Shown here in pieces: positions 47,421 to 60,610 of a stretch of DNA of 64,000 bases. The stretch is from Dryas octopetala (Eukaryota > Streptophyta > Magnoliopsida > Rosales > Rosaceae): contig OY992834.1 in the NCBI GenBank assembly GCA_963921425.1, positions 23,077,923 through 23,141,922 of the forward strand, written 5' to 3'. Made by a program: the position numbers and the translations under genes. The first letter of the stretch is position 1, and every line of letters begins with the position of its first letter. Under the pieces are notes generated by a model, which worked only from the letters and a program-made list of their open reading frames with translations, was not told the DNA's origin and did not search any database.

Positions 47421-50400
47421 CTGACCTTGAGATTTGTTTATAGTCAAGGAGAAACTTAATTTAACTGGAAACTGCTTCCTTGTCAATTCGAATGGGAGTC
47501 CAGCAGTCTCTGCATTCTTTAGAGGAATTCTTGGTAGAAAAACTCTAGTTCCCGCAAATTGCTCATTTAGAATTTCAGCGTCAATGAGGTTTTGGTAAGA
47601 ACCACAGCACAATAATCTAGTACCATTACACAATCCCAATTTCGGATCAATATTCCTTAGCAACATGATTGGAGCACCTCTCTTTAACGTCAATTTGTGT
47701 GGCGGCAAATCACCAACCGTTATTGCATTTAAAAATTTTGGTTGATACAAATTCCTTGTATCGTCCTCGACCTTTTCAAATGAATACAAAGTCTCTTCCA
47801 TACCTGGAAAGATACCAATTATCTTTTCATTCAACATGTCAAAAACTTCGTTTGTAGGGGTTATTAAGGCTCTTTTCACCATGTACCTTGCATCATATAC
47901 ATGATCTTCCAAATTAGGGAAAACCTCAGCAATCAGTTGATTAATGGGTTGTTCGCTTTCTCACGATACAACCATATTTTTTGGTATTTTAATCATGTCT
48001 TCCTTGACCACATGTTCTTCTCTATTGCCAACACGAAGTAAAAATTCATAAAAAGTGTTCATTATTTCTAGATCTCATATTTTGTTTGAGTTTCAGAATC
48101 TTTATTTGCGACCAAAATGATGCTTTCACCACATTGGCTTGAATTAGTTAAGCTTTGGTCCCTTTCGAAACTACGGGAAGAACTTGTCGAAAATCTCCGC
48201 CAAAGATCATTATCTTCCCCCCAAACGGTAAATCGACATCTAATATATCTTTAAAAGTTCGATCCAATGCTTCAAAGGCATGACGATGCGCCATTGTGGC
48301 TTTATCCCAAATGATTGTTGTTGTCCTTTGTATCAATTTTGTAAGATCAGATTGTTTACTAATAAAGCACGTTGATGATGCATCAAGGTTTAGTGGAATC
48401 TTGAATCTAGAATGGGTTGTCCTCCCACCCGGCAATATCGTAGCCGATATTCCAAATGTTGTTGTTGCCAATGCTATAAGACCCAATCTCCTTAAGTTTG
48501 CCAACAATGCATGATATAAGTAAGCTTTTCCAGTTCTACCTGGACCATCCACAAAGAATATTGAATTTTCATGACGGTCAACTACGCCCATTATTGTGTT
48601 GAATGCAAACTTTTGGTCGTCATTTAGACTCTCAATTGCATCGAGGTCCCCTTGTGGAATGCTTATCAACATTTGATCTTGAATACATTTTGGCTCCACT
48701 GAGCTTGTTTTGACATCACTTGTCATTTGGGGAAGATCGTATTGTGAAATGTTTTTGTTAAACTGCTCTAGTAGTCCGTTTAAATCGCGCAAGATTCTGT
48801 TGACGATGAACACATCATTTACGTCTCTTGAAGAAGGATAATCTTCAATCAAGAATTCGTCCCATAATCTTCGTACACCAGTTGGTTCACAATATATCAA
48901 AATTGTGACGAATAATCTTCGTAAAGCTGATGGCATCCTCATTGTAGAGGCCTCATGCAAACATTGTTGAATACTGTCATCTACTTCTAATAAACTTGCA
49001 CACAAAAACCACAACAATATTAAGAAAGTTAAAAAAAAAAATTTTGATTCAAATCATTTGAAAATCAAGAAATAAGATTTTATTGGCTAACCTCGTCTTT
49101 CGGCTGCTTGCTTAAACGTGGGACACATTACATCATCAACAGTTCGTAAATACTCGAATGATCTTGGTCCTCTCAGATGATTAATGAGGATGCGAAGATA
49201 AAACTTTTCACCTTCAGAAGGTGAGACTGTGTATATCCTCCCAATAACCCTTTGAAGGCCTACTCGTTTAGTCCATATTTTTTCCTTATTGATCCATCTA
49301 TAGTGTTCGGGTATCTCTCAATACAAATATCTTCTCACTTCCACATCTGTACGATTCAGAGTGAAATATTCAGTAAGCATTGTCATTGATAATCCATCAT
49401 TTGACAAAATATTTGTTATAGTCTCATTAGCCTGATATTGGACTTGTTGCATGTTCGGAAGATGTATTTGTAATCGTCACATCGATGGGCATATCTTATT
49501 GTAAATTTGAAAAATATGTCATAGTGCTTCCGGTGCACAAATCCATCTTGCATCGACAAATTGCCTTATCTCATCTCTAATAGGATTTGGCTGTACTTCA
49601 AGGGCGACTTTGTCTGGTCCTTTATAAACATATTTATATAAGTACTTGACACTTTTTATACTGCAATATATTTTCACATTGATGTGACAATCATACTTTA
49701 AAAGCAACCACGGATTGTATGGAATAACCCAACTGTTATCAACCATTACAGTTCCACGTCGATCTAGAGAGACGGACATGCGATCTCCTCGTCTTCAATA
49801 AATTGGATAAGAATCACTCCCTAGAATAGTGATGGGTGCAAAGGATTTAGGGTAACTTCTTTTACATCTGCCATTTTTCATGCATGGAGAATGTTGGTTT
49901 TGTACTCCACATGGACCATGTTGGTTTTGTACTCCACATGGACCATGTATCATATGTTTTAACACTGCCTTGTAAAGTTGCGGCTCTCCATTTTCGTCCG
50001 GTATTTCAGCTCTAACAATGTGGTCATAATCATCTGGATTGTGAACCTTATCATTTTCATCTAACACAATAAGCATGTGCGCATGAGGAAGGCCCTGCTT
50101 TTGAAATTCAATGACATAAGCATGTGCAACAACTTTGCCAAATACCCCTTTATCGACAATGTCTTGCTTTAAATCCGTAAATTTTGCTCGAAAAATTCTG
50201 GTGAGTAAGTCAGAACGATCTTGAGGCGTTTGGCCAGGGTGTAATTCACTTTTAATTTCTTCCCAACTTGGGTTGCATGTCATTGTGATGAAAAGATCAG
50301 GCTTCCCATATTTTTGAACTAAAGTCATTGCATCTTGGTACCGCTAATACATGTCACGTAGGCTTCCAACAAATGATGATGGCAAAATGGTTCTGCGACC

Positions 50401-52013
50401 GATGTTACCTAAGGCATCAAAATTTTTGTTTGGTAATTACTTTACACACTCCTTACATGGTAGATAATATTTAGTTATGATTGTGGAGAGAGATCCATAC
50501 CTGCATTATTTTCACCTGCATTTAGAGAGTCCTGAAGGCCTTGGTAAAGTTCAGCTCGGAGTGTTGTTTGATGGGAACGTACCCATCTAAGTCTGTGTGA
50601 TTCAATTTTCACGTAATTATCCACAACGTACTGTTGTAAAAGACGCCCCCCGTGAAGTAGAACTGATGGATCATCCTCGCGTATCTGCAAAATCAAAGTT
50701 TGGGTTTACATTTCAAAATTCCTTGAAATTAATTAGGTGGTTTTTATTTCTTTACGCACCTGTAAAATATACGCATAATAGTCGCAAGGCGATAGTTCTC
50801 TTCCACAATCGTTGCAACTATTAATATCTCATCCATAGGATCCATACGATTCTAACAACGGATACTGTAAAGGATCATAGAATCCAGCCGTGTCTTGGAC
50901 ATTTATAAGTTGCCCTTGAGTTGTCTGAACGATGAAATTTCTTCCATTTTGATTGGTGGCTTTATCTCCGCTTGTTATAATTGCAGCGACCTGAGATGCA
51001 GATGGTAAACTATATTGAGGCCGGTTTGCTGATTGCTCCTTTAAGATGAGTTTGCAATTTGGCAACTGTGGGTGTCGCCCCAAGTGTTGTAATGTCTGAG
51101 CAAACGGATTATGTTCATTAAGAATCCGTTGTATCTTTTCAACCACACTTCTATCTAGAATATCACTCTCAGCCAACCGATTTACAATTGCATGCTTGGT
51201 ATCATATATATAAGCTTGTAGAAATCTCTTGGTAGAAGACTACCAATTTTATGATATATAGATCCTTGTGCTCGAAATGTATAAATTCCACGTTCTCCAA
51301 TATTAATTCTGTCATCAAAATGGACACCCATTGAAGTGAAGGCAAATACATGATTGTAGGCTCGAATATTTTGCCTAAAGTGTCTACCCTTCGATGTTTG
51401 GTCTATGAAAAGTGCTACCATTTTTGGCGGAGATGGTATCCATGACAATGCAACTTTTCCATTGCAACAACACATATTGGAGGTCTCATTATGAAATAAT
51501 TGCGCTGCGCACTTTGAACATATGGTTGGTATAGGTAATTGGCATCCTGGGACTCTCATGCTCTCACAATAATCTCTAGCACAATTATGATTTCTCCTCT
51601 CTCTTGGCCTACGTTGAACTCGAGGTACGCTATTGTTGCCTGGCCCTGCATTACGATTCGTTGTTTCATTAGGCACTTCTTCATTAAAATAATTCACTTT
51701 TAATTTTGAGTGAAAGAATTATAATTCAAACTAAAAAAAATATAAAGAATAACCCACCATTAGGAGCAAAATTTAGATTATCCTCGTCGGCCATTCGCAA
51801 CGTACCCGAGCGTGCCATTCATCTTATATGAGTCAAACGCCTTGTAAGAGGTTGCTCAATGTTGTTGCCAGAATTGGATAAAACTCTTATGCTTGGGCCT
51901 TCATCCTCCACCTGTTCAAATAAATTGGTTTCCGTATTTGAATGTAGCATCTGCGATATATGGTTCACACACATTGTAGAAGCATATTGACCTTCATTCT
52001 CATGATTTGACAT
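47367..52013 (-). pseudogene. Helitron RepHel protein (Rep endonuclease plus PIF1-like helicase), broken
   Basis: Rolling-circle transposition protein, in fragments on the minus strand. 52013-51819 and 51697-51182 are the N-terminal region, with a CSKCAAQLFHNE zinc-like motif. 51176-50829 and 50696-50475 are the Helitron-like N domain. 50328-49795 is Rep, with TMTCNPSWEEI and the metal-binding HxH in GLPHAHMLIVL. 49779-49519 has the tyrosine pair region YLYKYVYKG. 49017-48148 is the helicase N-terminal half and 47912-47367 the C-terminal half, with SFSLTINKSQGQT. Frame breaks separate all parts. The Walker A motif reads GPGRTGKA where the family has GPGGTGKT, so the Ser/Thr after the lysine is lost. 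A 27-bp unit is tandemly doubled in Rep. The protein is dead. Confidence 0.88.
49891..49944. repeat. 27-bp tandem duplication in Helitron Rep
   Basis: Two perfect head-to-tail copies (49891-49917 and 49918-49944) encode GPCGVQNQH twice on the minus strand, in a conserved part of Rep. Length is a multiple of three, so the frame is kept. Confidence 0.9.
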
Positions 52014-52189
52014 AACTCTTGAACTTGGGCCTTCATCGCCAACTCGTTCTATCCAATTGATGATTACACTTGAGTATTATATAATTTTAATTTCACTTTT
52101 CATTCTAAAAAGATTATAATTAAAGAAGAATAATAATAAAAATGCTACTTAATAGTGTAAACAATATATGAACTTATTTTAAATAAGAA

Positions 52190-52675
52190 CCCTAGAGGGA
52201 GAAAAACAACAATGTAGGGGTGAGCATCACATACGTTCATTGCTCCCCCTCAGGGAACTCCCTGCTAGGTTTGAAAAATAGTTTGAGATAATTTAAAATC
52301 AAATGCACAACACAAACCAGTTGTCAAGCTTTGTAAAACTAGTAGCATGCTCATACAGTTTTCAAAATACAGTTTTCCGGGCCCAAATTCAGAATCATAC
52401 CTGTTGACCAGCCGTTAGGGCTAACTACCCTCTCACAAAAACATAACAAAGTCCTGCAGTCATTTGACCGGGACAGGGTAGCGAAAGTGGCCATTTCATG
52501 GTTATACCGCCTAGACTGGCCTCCCAAGAAGGACAATCGACCAGTCCGTCCGTACAACCCCTCATGAGATTTTGGGGATCGAAATCCAGGGTCTACCGTA
52601 AGGGACCTTTCACTCTCAAGTCAAACACAATAACAATCTCACGAGAATATGCATAACAGTCATCATTCCCATCAT
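52190..52675 (-). repeat. Ty3/gypsy LTR fragment (Del/Tekay-like), minus orientation
   Basis: On the minus strand it reads, in order: a 'gtggccattt' region, 'cgctaccctgtcccggtcaa', and finally 'ctgagggggagcaatgaacg' followed by 'tgtgatgctcacccct'. That is the order seen in the 3' halves of large Del/Tekay-type LTRs. No complete end or TSD is found. It abuts the Helitron remains on the left and an LTR of opposite orientation on the right. Confidence 0.55.
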
Positions 52676-52679
52676 ATAT

Positions 52680-55417
52680 TGTAGAACCTGGGCTCACCGG
52701 CGCGATCCCCACAAGTCGACCACCACCTTCCCCGGCCACTCCTCCAGCCAGCCCAGCCCGTGCGCAGAGAAAACCCAAAAAACCCAGCAGTTTGGCTCCC
52801 CTCTGTCTCGCCAAATTTTCGGTTGAAACCCGGCGCCAATCACCTCTATACCAGGTGGGTTTTCCTCCATTTCTTATGGGTTTTATTTCCCCTATATCTA
52901 TCTTGATCAATTGGAGCATTTAGAAACTTTGATTTTGGAGGATTGAAAGGCCATTTGGGGTTCCTCTGTAGATTTCAAATTGAAGGCTTTTCCCTCTATT
53001 TTCTGAGATGAATTACATCCCTAAAGTACCCATTGGTTGTTTAGAACCCGAAATTTAGACTAAATTGGAGGAATTTTAAGTTTTGGGAGGTTGGATTTGT
53101 AAGGTTGGAAACCAATTCTGGTCAGTTGGGGTTTGGCCGAGTCTCAGGGTATTTTTGGTGTGGTTTTGGACAATCTCATGTTTAGGAAACCCAAAATTGG
53201 ATGTTAGATATGAAGATTGATAAATTTTTGTATGTTTAGTTAATTTTTGGGCTTGAAACAGCCACCTTGGGCCGCAACCTTTGTGATTTCAAAACCTCCA
53301 CTGATATTCCATAATTTTAGAGTATTTATGACAATTTGTTGAGTGGGTTATCGATATTAGTTATATTGAATGAGGTTAGGTTGAGCCGGGAAGCTTTAGG
53401 GGCGGTTGTGGAAGTGTTGTTGGTCAACTTGTGTAGATTGTAAACCATCGTGTAGGAACGAAAGTCGAGTGGGACGTTAGGCTCCACACACACACACCTT
53501 TTAAATGTCGTAGAACTGAGACTAATCTATGGTTTTGTTGTTTATTTTATAGGCGAGACGACCATGGCTCGTGACGATCCGGCGGAGGATCAAAGCTAGG
53601 GCTATCTCTGTGAGTGGACATTGTTTTTATAAGCATTTCCTAAACTTTATGAATTTATTTATTTTATTATCTTGAGTTTTAGTTGAGAAATAGTAAACTT
53701 GAGTAGACTTTTGATTTCCTAAAGAATCTATGAAAATTTCACTAATTCTGTTATGCTGAACATCTTAAGTTGATTTTGGATTTGATAAATAGCGACGGAT
53801 TTCAGTTTTCAAAGGCTTTTCTAAATAAGTTTAAAACATAGATTTACAGGTTGGTTTTTCTGAGTTGTTAGATCTTGGAAAGGAATCTAGTTCCTAATTT
53901 TTATGACACGGTTTGGTTAGTATTTTGGGTATTATCGTGACGATTCGGCAGAGGATCGAAGCTAGGGCTATCTCTGTGAGTAGATATTGTTTTTATAAGC
54001 ATTTCCTAAACTTTATGAATTTATTTATTTTATTATCTTAAGTTTTAGTTGAGAAATAGTAAACTTGAGTAGACTTTTGATTTCCTAAAGAATCTATGAA
54101 AATTTCACTAATTCTGTTATGCTGAACATCTTAAGTTGATTTTGGATTTGATAAATAGCGACGGATTTCAGTTTTCAAAGGCTTTCTAAATAAGTTTAAA
54201 ACATAGATTTACAGGTTGGTGTTTCTGAGTTGTTAGATCTTGGAAAGGAATCTAGTTCCTAATTTTTATGACACGGTTTGGTTAGTATTTTGGGTATTAT
54301 CGAAAAGTTTGGATTTGATTCATGTATTTTAAATTTAATTTGAATAATACATTTTGGCTTATGGATTTAAATTTGTAAAAGGGTTTCAATGATATTTATT
54401 CTCGGTGGAAAAAGGATCTATGACTTGGTTATGAACGATGGTTTTCAAACCACCCTTGCAGTACCCTCCAGGTTATCAGACTGGATAGGTCTTTGGGACC
54501 CATCACGGCATACATATAGGTTTTGGGCCGTGTGTTGGGATGCTTCGCCCTTTGGGGGCTGCTCTGCGTGCACGTACGATCAGTATTGCCTGCACGTGTT
54601 GGATTTTACTCCACGCGTGTGTATGGCCAGGATATTGCCTGCCTGTGCGATGCAGGAATTCCGCACAAGTGTATGGCCAAGTTATTAAGGGTATAAGCAT
54701 GGTGGTAATTAAATAGTTATTTTCAGGAGTTTTTAAATATGATTTTAAGTGAGGAATTCTTTTGAATTTTATCAAGGTTGCTGTTACGATGCTTTTATGG
54801 TTCTTTTATTTTAGGAAGTTGTTATCTTGGAAAATTATATATTGTTTTATTGAATTTCTTAAGTTTAAATAAACTTTGTAGTTTTAAAACTGGAGGATTT
54901 CAAAGAATGATGTGAGGTCTTAGAGGAGATTTGATTTTAAAGGAATTTGAAAGGAGCTAGGAATAACTTAATGTTTTGTTTTTATATTTTGTCCACTCAC
55001 TGAGAGTTATCTCACGTTTTCTTTATTTTGTTTATAACATTTTTTCCCCAGGTGTTATAGATCGCTGAGGTTGGGCTGTACCATGTCGAGGCAAGACTTT
55101 CAGCTCTTCGGCGTCATTTCCCTTAAGTTATGGAATTAACTTTTATATTGTAAAAGGAGTTTAGTTATGCTCTGATTATCATGTGCTTTGGTGAATAAGA
55201 ACTTTTTGGTTTTGGTATTGTGAGTGAGTCTGAGACCCTTTTTGCTTTGTGGTAGAGGTGGCTGAAAGACATAGAAGTGCTTTTACAGGTTTATAAATTT
55301 TGGGTTAGTCCATTTTCAGGGGTGGTTCTGTCGAATTTTCGGTAGGATTTTCCTTGACTTTGGATCCCACAGGACCACTTCGGATTTCAGGGTGGAAATC
55401 CAGGGGCGGTCCTGTCA
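52680..55417 (+). repeat. Ty3/gypsy LTR (Del/Tekay-like), plus orientation
   Basis: It contains a Pro-rich-looking G/C segment (about 52680-52860), a splice-like 'ttttataggcgagacgacc' block at 53545, the 'tccactcactgagagttat' block at about 55000, and the end CCACTTCGG ... GGCGGTCCTGTCA at 55417. The layout fits a large LTR, but the 5' border is not certain because it runs into the inverted fragment at 52190-52675. No gag or pol is present. The small ORFs at 52593-52919 and 54389-54775 are not considered genes. Confidence 0.55.
53570..54300. repeat. 366-bp tandem duplication within the LTR
   Basis: Copy 1 is 53570-53935 and copy 2 is 53936-54300, head to tail, starting 'cgtgacgatccggcggagg' and 'cgtgacgattcggcagagg'. 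They differ by only a handful of substitutions and one single-base indel in a T run (about 53818 versus 54183), so the duplication is recent compared with the LTR's other decay. Confidence 0.95.
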
Positions 55418-58400
55418 AAAAGCCAGCTAATGAAATAATCAAATCAAGACACCATTAAATAAGTGCAGCATAACTAATAATCAATAAAAGAATATAAAGC
55501 TTTAAAAAGAATTCTTTTAAAAAAATCAAAGAAAGAAGCTTAATACCTGAAAGCTTTGGAATTTACTTTAGAAAAACCAAAGAGAGAGACTGGCAATATG
55601 AAACTGCTTTGAACTTTCAAATGCTTTGTTCTTGCCCTCTTTCAGCCTAAATAAAGCGAAGAGCTATTAAAAATTCAAAAATTGAAATGAGCATTTCGAT
55701 CACATAATTCAGTGAACAAATCAAAAATCAATTTTAGATCACAAAACTTGTTCCTTGCTTTAGGCAAAGCTTATGCAGGCTAGTTTCAGATGGTGCTTCC
55801 TCTTCTCCTTGATGTGTTATTTTTTTTTGTGGTCTTTTTTCAGTGTCTTCTCGCAATGATGCAAGAGAGATTACGGAAAAATGCAATAGGTAAAACAATG
55901 AGTTTGTAAGCCAAACTATATATTTTTCTCATTATGCCTATGTTTTTGTTTTTTCTTCGGATGCGAGGATAAATATTTTGAATGTGCGGATAGCATTATG
56001 TTCAAAATAATAGGATGAACGGATCATAGATATGTTTCACCTGACTTTTTAAATTTTTGAATGTTGGTGTGAAATTTTTTGAATTACCTATATAAGGCTG
56101 ACTTCTCTGTTCATGTGACCAATAGCTGAAGAGTTTGATCGTGGTGTATCAACTTCAGCTCTCAAATTGTAATTCTACCCACTTTTCTAGTTTTCTACTG
56201 CATCTAATAATTTAGGTGACATCATTCAAAGTTCAGACCCCCACCTAGGTGCTTTTGACTACCACGACTCCTTTATGTATAGATATATTGTTAATGGTGT
56301 AGGGACCATGAGAATCAACTTTCTTCTTGTTGACCAACTCTCCATTACTAAAGTGAGCAATGAAATGTATGTAAACATTAGTACCATAGATGTACATGAA
56401 ATTGTCCAAATCATTGAGACCATTTGCTTGGTCAAGTTGAATATATCACCAACCAAACCCAATAAGAAACATAAAGTGAACAAAGCGTACATTTGCTTCC
56501 ATGTCAATCAACTGCAAGCCTTAATTTCTAGTTTTTCTTTACTTTTATTAATGACGTTTGGAGTGGAACTGAAAACCTCGAGTATTGCAGAGGCATTTTT
56601 ATGAATTGAACATGAGTAGAGTTAATTGTCATGGACTCATGAGTGTTTATTTAGTGTGATTGCTTTCTTGTCTCTTTTAGTCAACTATCATAGGAATTTC
56701 GGTCTACATTTTGTTTGGTTAAAATGTTTGTAATAAAGTGTGTATGATTAGTAAATCAAATTACCCAAACCCTCATTTAAGAACATAAAACCCAATGGGC
56801 ATTCCCTTGTCTTTCTCTGTATACTAATTGGGATTACATATTTGATGATATTAGTTTAATTTTCTAGCACCATAGGAGAAGATAAATGACATTTATGAAA
56901 AGAAGCCTTTATTTTATTGCATAGGAAAAAAAAAAACAATTGTCTAAAGCATATAGCATAAATGTAAATTCTGCAAATAACATCCACATGCAGACATCAA
57001 GGCCACGCACGCCAACCATTTCTTTTCACTCGATCCTTCATGTTTTGCTTGTCAATCTATTAATAGACGATACAAAATCAAAATAATCGTAATAACCAAT
57101 TGATGGAATAATTATTTAAAATCATATAACATACTTATATTGGATAGCTTAACCATAGCATCATGCCTACTCCAATTGTTGGAAGAAAACTGTACTAAAA
57201 AAAAATGTGCATGTCATGTTCACATTGACAGTTTAACATTGTGTCAATGACATTGATTACCCCCAATTGTTTATTACTTTTTAAAACATATTGCAAAATG
57301 CACCATTGGTCCACTTATTATAGTGCATTTCCTATGTTGGTCCACAAAGTAATTTTTGTCCCAAGTTAGTCTACTTTTTTAAAACCGTTACTCAAGTTGG
57401 TCCATTCTGTCAAATTTTAGTCAAATACCGTTAAAATTCAGCATATGTGAGACATGTGTCTTTTTTTTAGGACAAATGGGTCTTTCCACCCAAGCCCACA
57501 CCCTACCCACCCCTTCTTCTTCTTCCTTCTTCCTTCCTCTTCTTTCTTTCTTCTTTTGCAACACACGCCCCAACTAACCTCACCCCTTAGACCAAATAGC
57601 CCCCCTCCCACCTATTGCACCAGCCAGCCCACCATCCCATGACTTTTTGGGAGTGTCAATTTTATTTTATTTGTAAATTTATTTATGAAAGGATTTCTCT
57701 AATAGGAGGATTTTGTACTCTTCTAGATTTTTTATTATTATTCCAGGGCCTTCCAACTGGCTACCCAATAATTACGTATCATTCTAGTTTTAGTGGCAGA
57801 GCATTTATCTCTCAATCCATAATAGAAGATCGGTTGTTGACTTTCTCTGAAAAGATTTTTTTTTTTTTTGAATTAAAAGTGACATTTGACATTGACGAAA
57901 AAAAATATGATGAGAATATATATCACACGATTATCACGCAATTCGCACCTAAATAGGTGCACAATTGTTGAATGAGTGAAATAACCACATGGTGCATATG
58001 TTTTGAATGAGTAATATTGTGTTTTGTAGAGATAAACAAAATTATGGGACAAAATGGGAAAATTTATATTTGGCTCCTTATAAGAAGTCATTCATTGTGT
58101 CAAATTGTTAATTCACATGTGTCAACTTATTTTTTCTCTTCTTACTATTTATGGTTGTAAGATACACGTGGTTTATATAAAAATGTAATTTTGTCTTGGG
58201 CGTAATGTTTTCAAAACTTATCTAAACACGTACATATAATTCTCTCATCCTCTCCCTCCATATTCCTTATAATTAATGAGTTCAATTGGATAAGTATGTG
58301 ATACATAAAGTGAGTCTAACTTATAGTGAGAAGCAAACCTTTTTATGTATATAAGAAAGATTTTCATGGTAATAGAAATCTCCAAAATTGATTTTGGAAG

Positions 58401-58756
58401 AGAGAGACCTTAGCATAGCCATTTCTTGAGATAGTTCTTTTATAACTATTGAGTTAATCTTGATGAATTAATTAGTATCTCCTTTTTTTGGGGGGACAAC
58501 TAAGTGTCTTATGATACTAATTAGTTATTCTTAAACACATAGATATCCTTTAATAATTAACTCTAAAGATTCTATGAAAAATTCAGATCTTTCGTCAAGA
58601 TATTCAACATCTTACAACACAATATTCTTTTCACCCATTTGTCTATGTCTGGAGAGAAGCAAACAATGTGGCAAATCCAGCGGCAAACTTGAGACATTCG
58701 ATGTCGCACGATCAATTTTTGATAAATCATTATCCTACTTTTAATAATTGTAAGAT
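55418..58756. other. intergenic, no gene supported
   Basis: AT-rich. Open frames at 56259-56604 on both strands and at 57454-57956 have no recognisable family. The stretch at about 57295-57450 has 'ggtccac...agttggtcc' wording common in plant foldback repeats, but no inverted partner was found. 57510-57560 is a CT-rich run. 57848-57862 is a T run. Confidence 0.4.
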
Positions 58757-59252
58757 TTAATTATAGCAATAGTCTATAAATTATACCTTGAATATCACTT
58801 TAGTCTATGAATTTATTGCACAAGAATCACTTTAGTCCTTTTTGTAACTTATATTACCTTTTTTAATTTGCCAAAAACACCCATGTGCCACGCACGTGAC
58901 CCATATTAATTTGAGGGGTACTTTCGTTTTTATAGTGCCCTAACCCTCCTTCAACATCTCATCCCAACCTTATACAATAATTTTCAAAATTATTGAAAAG
59001 AATAAAGAATTGACCAACACATGGGTAAGGACGGGATGAATATGTAAGAGGTGGATGAGAAGTTGGAGAAAGGGTAAATACCCTTCAAATATGAGTCACT
59101 TGTGCGGCACATGGGTGTTTTAAATGAAAAATGTAACAAAAGTTATAAAAAGGACTAAAGTGATACACGGGCAACAGTAAAAATTCCAAAATAAAATTTA
59201 TGGATTAAAAGTGATACTTGAGGTTCAATTCATAGACTATTGCTATAATTAA
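58757..59252. mobile_element. foldback MITE, 496 bp
   Basis: The left end TTAATTATAGCAATAGTCTA and the right end (inward) TTAATTATAGCAATAGTCTA are identical over 20 bases. Pairing continues with some mismatches through the 'tatcactttagtc' blocks for about 100 bp each side. A TA or TTA target duplication may be part of the ends. There is no ORF. Confidence 0.78.
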
Positions 59253-59540
59253 CTCATAGTTGTAATGTGGAGTTGTATTGTAAACAAAAGTTGTTACGGC
59301 CTAAAAAATAAACTAAGAAAAGTAAAACATTAGAACATCTAATACCAATCCTTACTAACAAAAAAAGAAAAAAAAAATCAAATCATAGTGTAAGATTACC
59401 TAAAATTTGAAGTTCGTGGAAAACTCTTTTCAAAATGTCATTCTCTTTATTGGATTATTGGACTGAAGAGATAGGTCACAACCTTGTGAACCCAAAGAGA
59501 ATACTTAATTGAGTTGCATATTCCTTTCTTACATATTATT

Positions 59541-60610
59541 TGTCATGCTCCAAAACTCAAGTACGTAGCAGCGACACCTACTATCACGCACCGAAATCCA
59601 AGTACGTAATAGCGGCATCTATATTGAGAACATCCAAAATTATAACAGCCATACCCTGAATATCATAATCCCAAGTAATGTTAGGCCCTTCTAATTTAGT
59701 AAAATGTGAAGGGTCAGCGGAAATACAAGAACAAAGTAAAACATGTACATTAAAGACCAACTCTAAGGATATAGTAGTTCAAGTAACCTTGAAAAAAATG
59801 TATAGGACTCAAATTAACTAGAGTCCAACGAAGGATTTCAAAACTATACAAACACATAATACAAAGAAAGGGAATCAAGCATAAAAATGACTCTAAAACG
59901 GCTATGTAGGAATCACCAAAATGAAGAAAGTGGTTCAAGTCCATTTATGCTAATCCCCACGACCCTCATTCAACTTCGTTTCTCCTTTGTGCACAATACC
60001 TAAAAGAAATAAAATAGAACAATAGAAAGTAGAGGATAAGCATCACATACATTAATTATTTTCTCCTCAGGGGACCCCATATAAGTTTAAAACATTTAAA
60101 TAGTGATCTCGGAAAAAGGTGTCTCCAAAATATTAAAAACACAATGCACAACAAATTAAATACCTTTGGCTAAATTATTCAAAAATAAAAACATTTTTCA
60201 TGCTCACACAACTTTGGTTTAAATAGTGATCTCGGAAAAAGGTGTCTCCAAAATATTAAAAACACAATGCACAACAAATTAAATACCTTTGGCTTAATTA
60301 TTCAAAAATAAAAACATTTGTCATGCTCACACAACTTTGGCAAAAGCAGCTGAAAAGATTAATCCAAATGAGAGCTCTCGACAAATCATATATGATGACC
60401 AAACTCACATGGTCAACCACTCTTACCATAAGTAAAAATGTGGCATTGTAGCGAGAGTATCCATTCATGGTTCGCACCACGTATGCTAAACAAATCGTAG
60501 TCCATCCTTACAAACTACCTCTGGATCAAAGGTTTAGGAAATCTTAGTCCAAGATCAAAGAAATAGAGATGAAAAGGATAAAGGAAATAATGAGAAAAAT
60601 AAAAATCCAT
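59541..60610 (-). repeat. LTR remnant, minus orientation
   Basis: The left border TGTCATGCTCC is the inverted form of a TCACA-type LTR end. Inside, reading on the minus strand, is the '...gaggagaaaataattaatg' then 'tgtgatgcttatcctc' segment shared with the solo LTR at 27931-30963. The right border is not defined; wording becomes unrecognisable beyond about 60610. An internal 123-bp unit is tandemly duplicated. Confidence 0.5.
60095..60340. repeat. 123-bp tandem duplication in an LTR remnant
   Basis: Copies 60095-60217 and 60218-60340 are equal in length and differ at only about two positions by eye (in 'ggctaaatt/ggcttaatt' and 'atttttcat/atttgtcat'). Confidence 0.95.

Larger units (their letters stand above)
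45875..52180 (-). mobile_element. autonomous-type Helitron, decayed
   Basis: Rep and helicase coding remains run on the minus strand from about 52013 to 47367. A candidate 3' terminus, CTAG followed by T on the minus strand, lies at 45878-45875. Only a weak GC-rich hairpin (around 45885-45905) precedes it, so this end is provisional. The 5' TC end is not located; the sequence passes into LTR remnants near 52190. A chromodomain-retrotransposon segment and a 293-bp duplication disrupt the 3' part (separate entries). Confidence 0.7.

Noticed and set aside
52593..52919. ORF of 108 codons on the minus strand
   Set aside because: It spans the junction of two LTR pieces with opposite orientation; no domain.
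54389..54775. ORFs on both strands (99 and 90 codons)
   Set aside because: Inside an LTR with a characteristic G/C block; overlapping frames on both strands point to chance.
56259..56604. Membrane-like minus-strand ORF and overlapping plus-strand ORF
   Set aside because: No recognisable family, no splice partners, and both strands open over the same interval.
57295..57460. Possible foldback MITE arm with 'ggtcca' words
   Set aside because: No inverted partner arm was found nearby, so an element cannot be defined.
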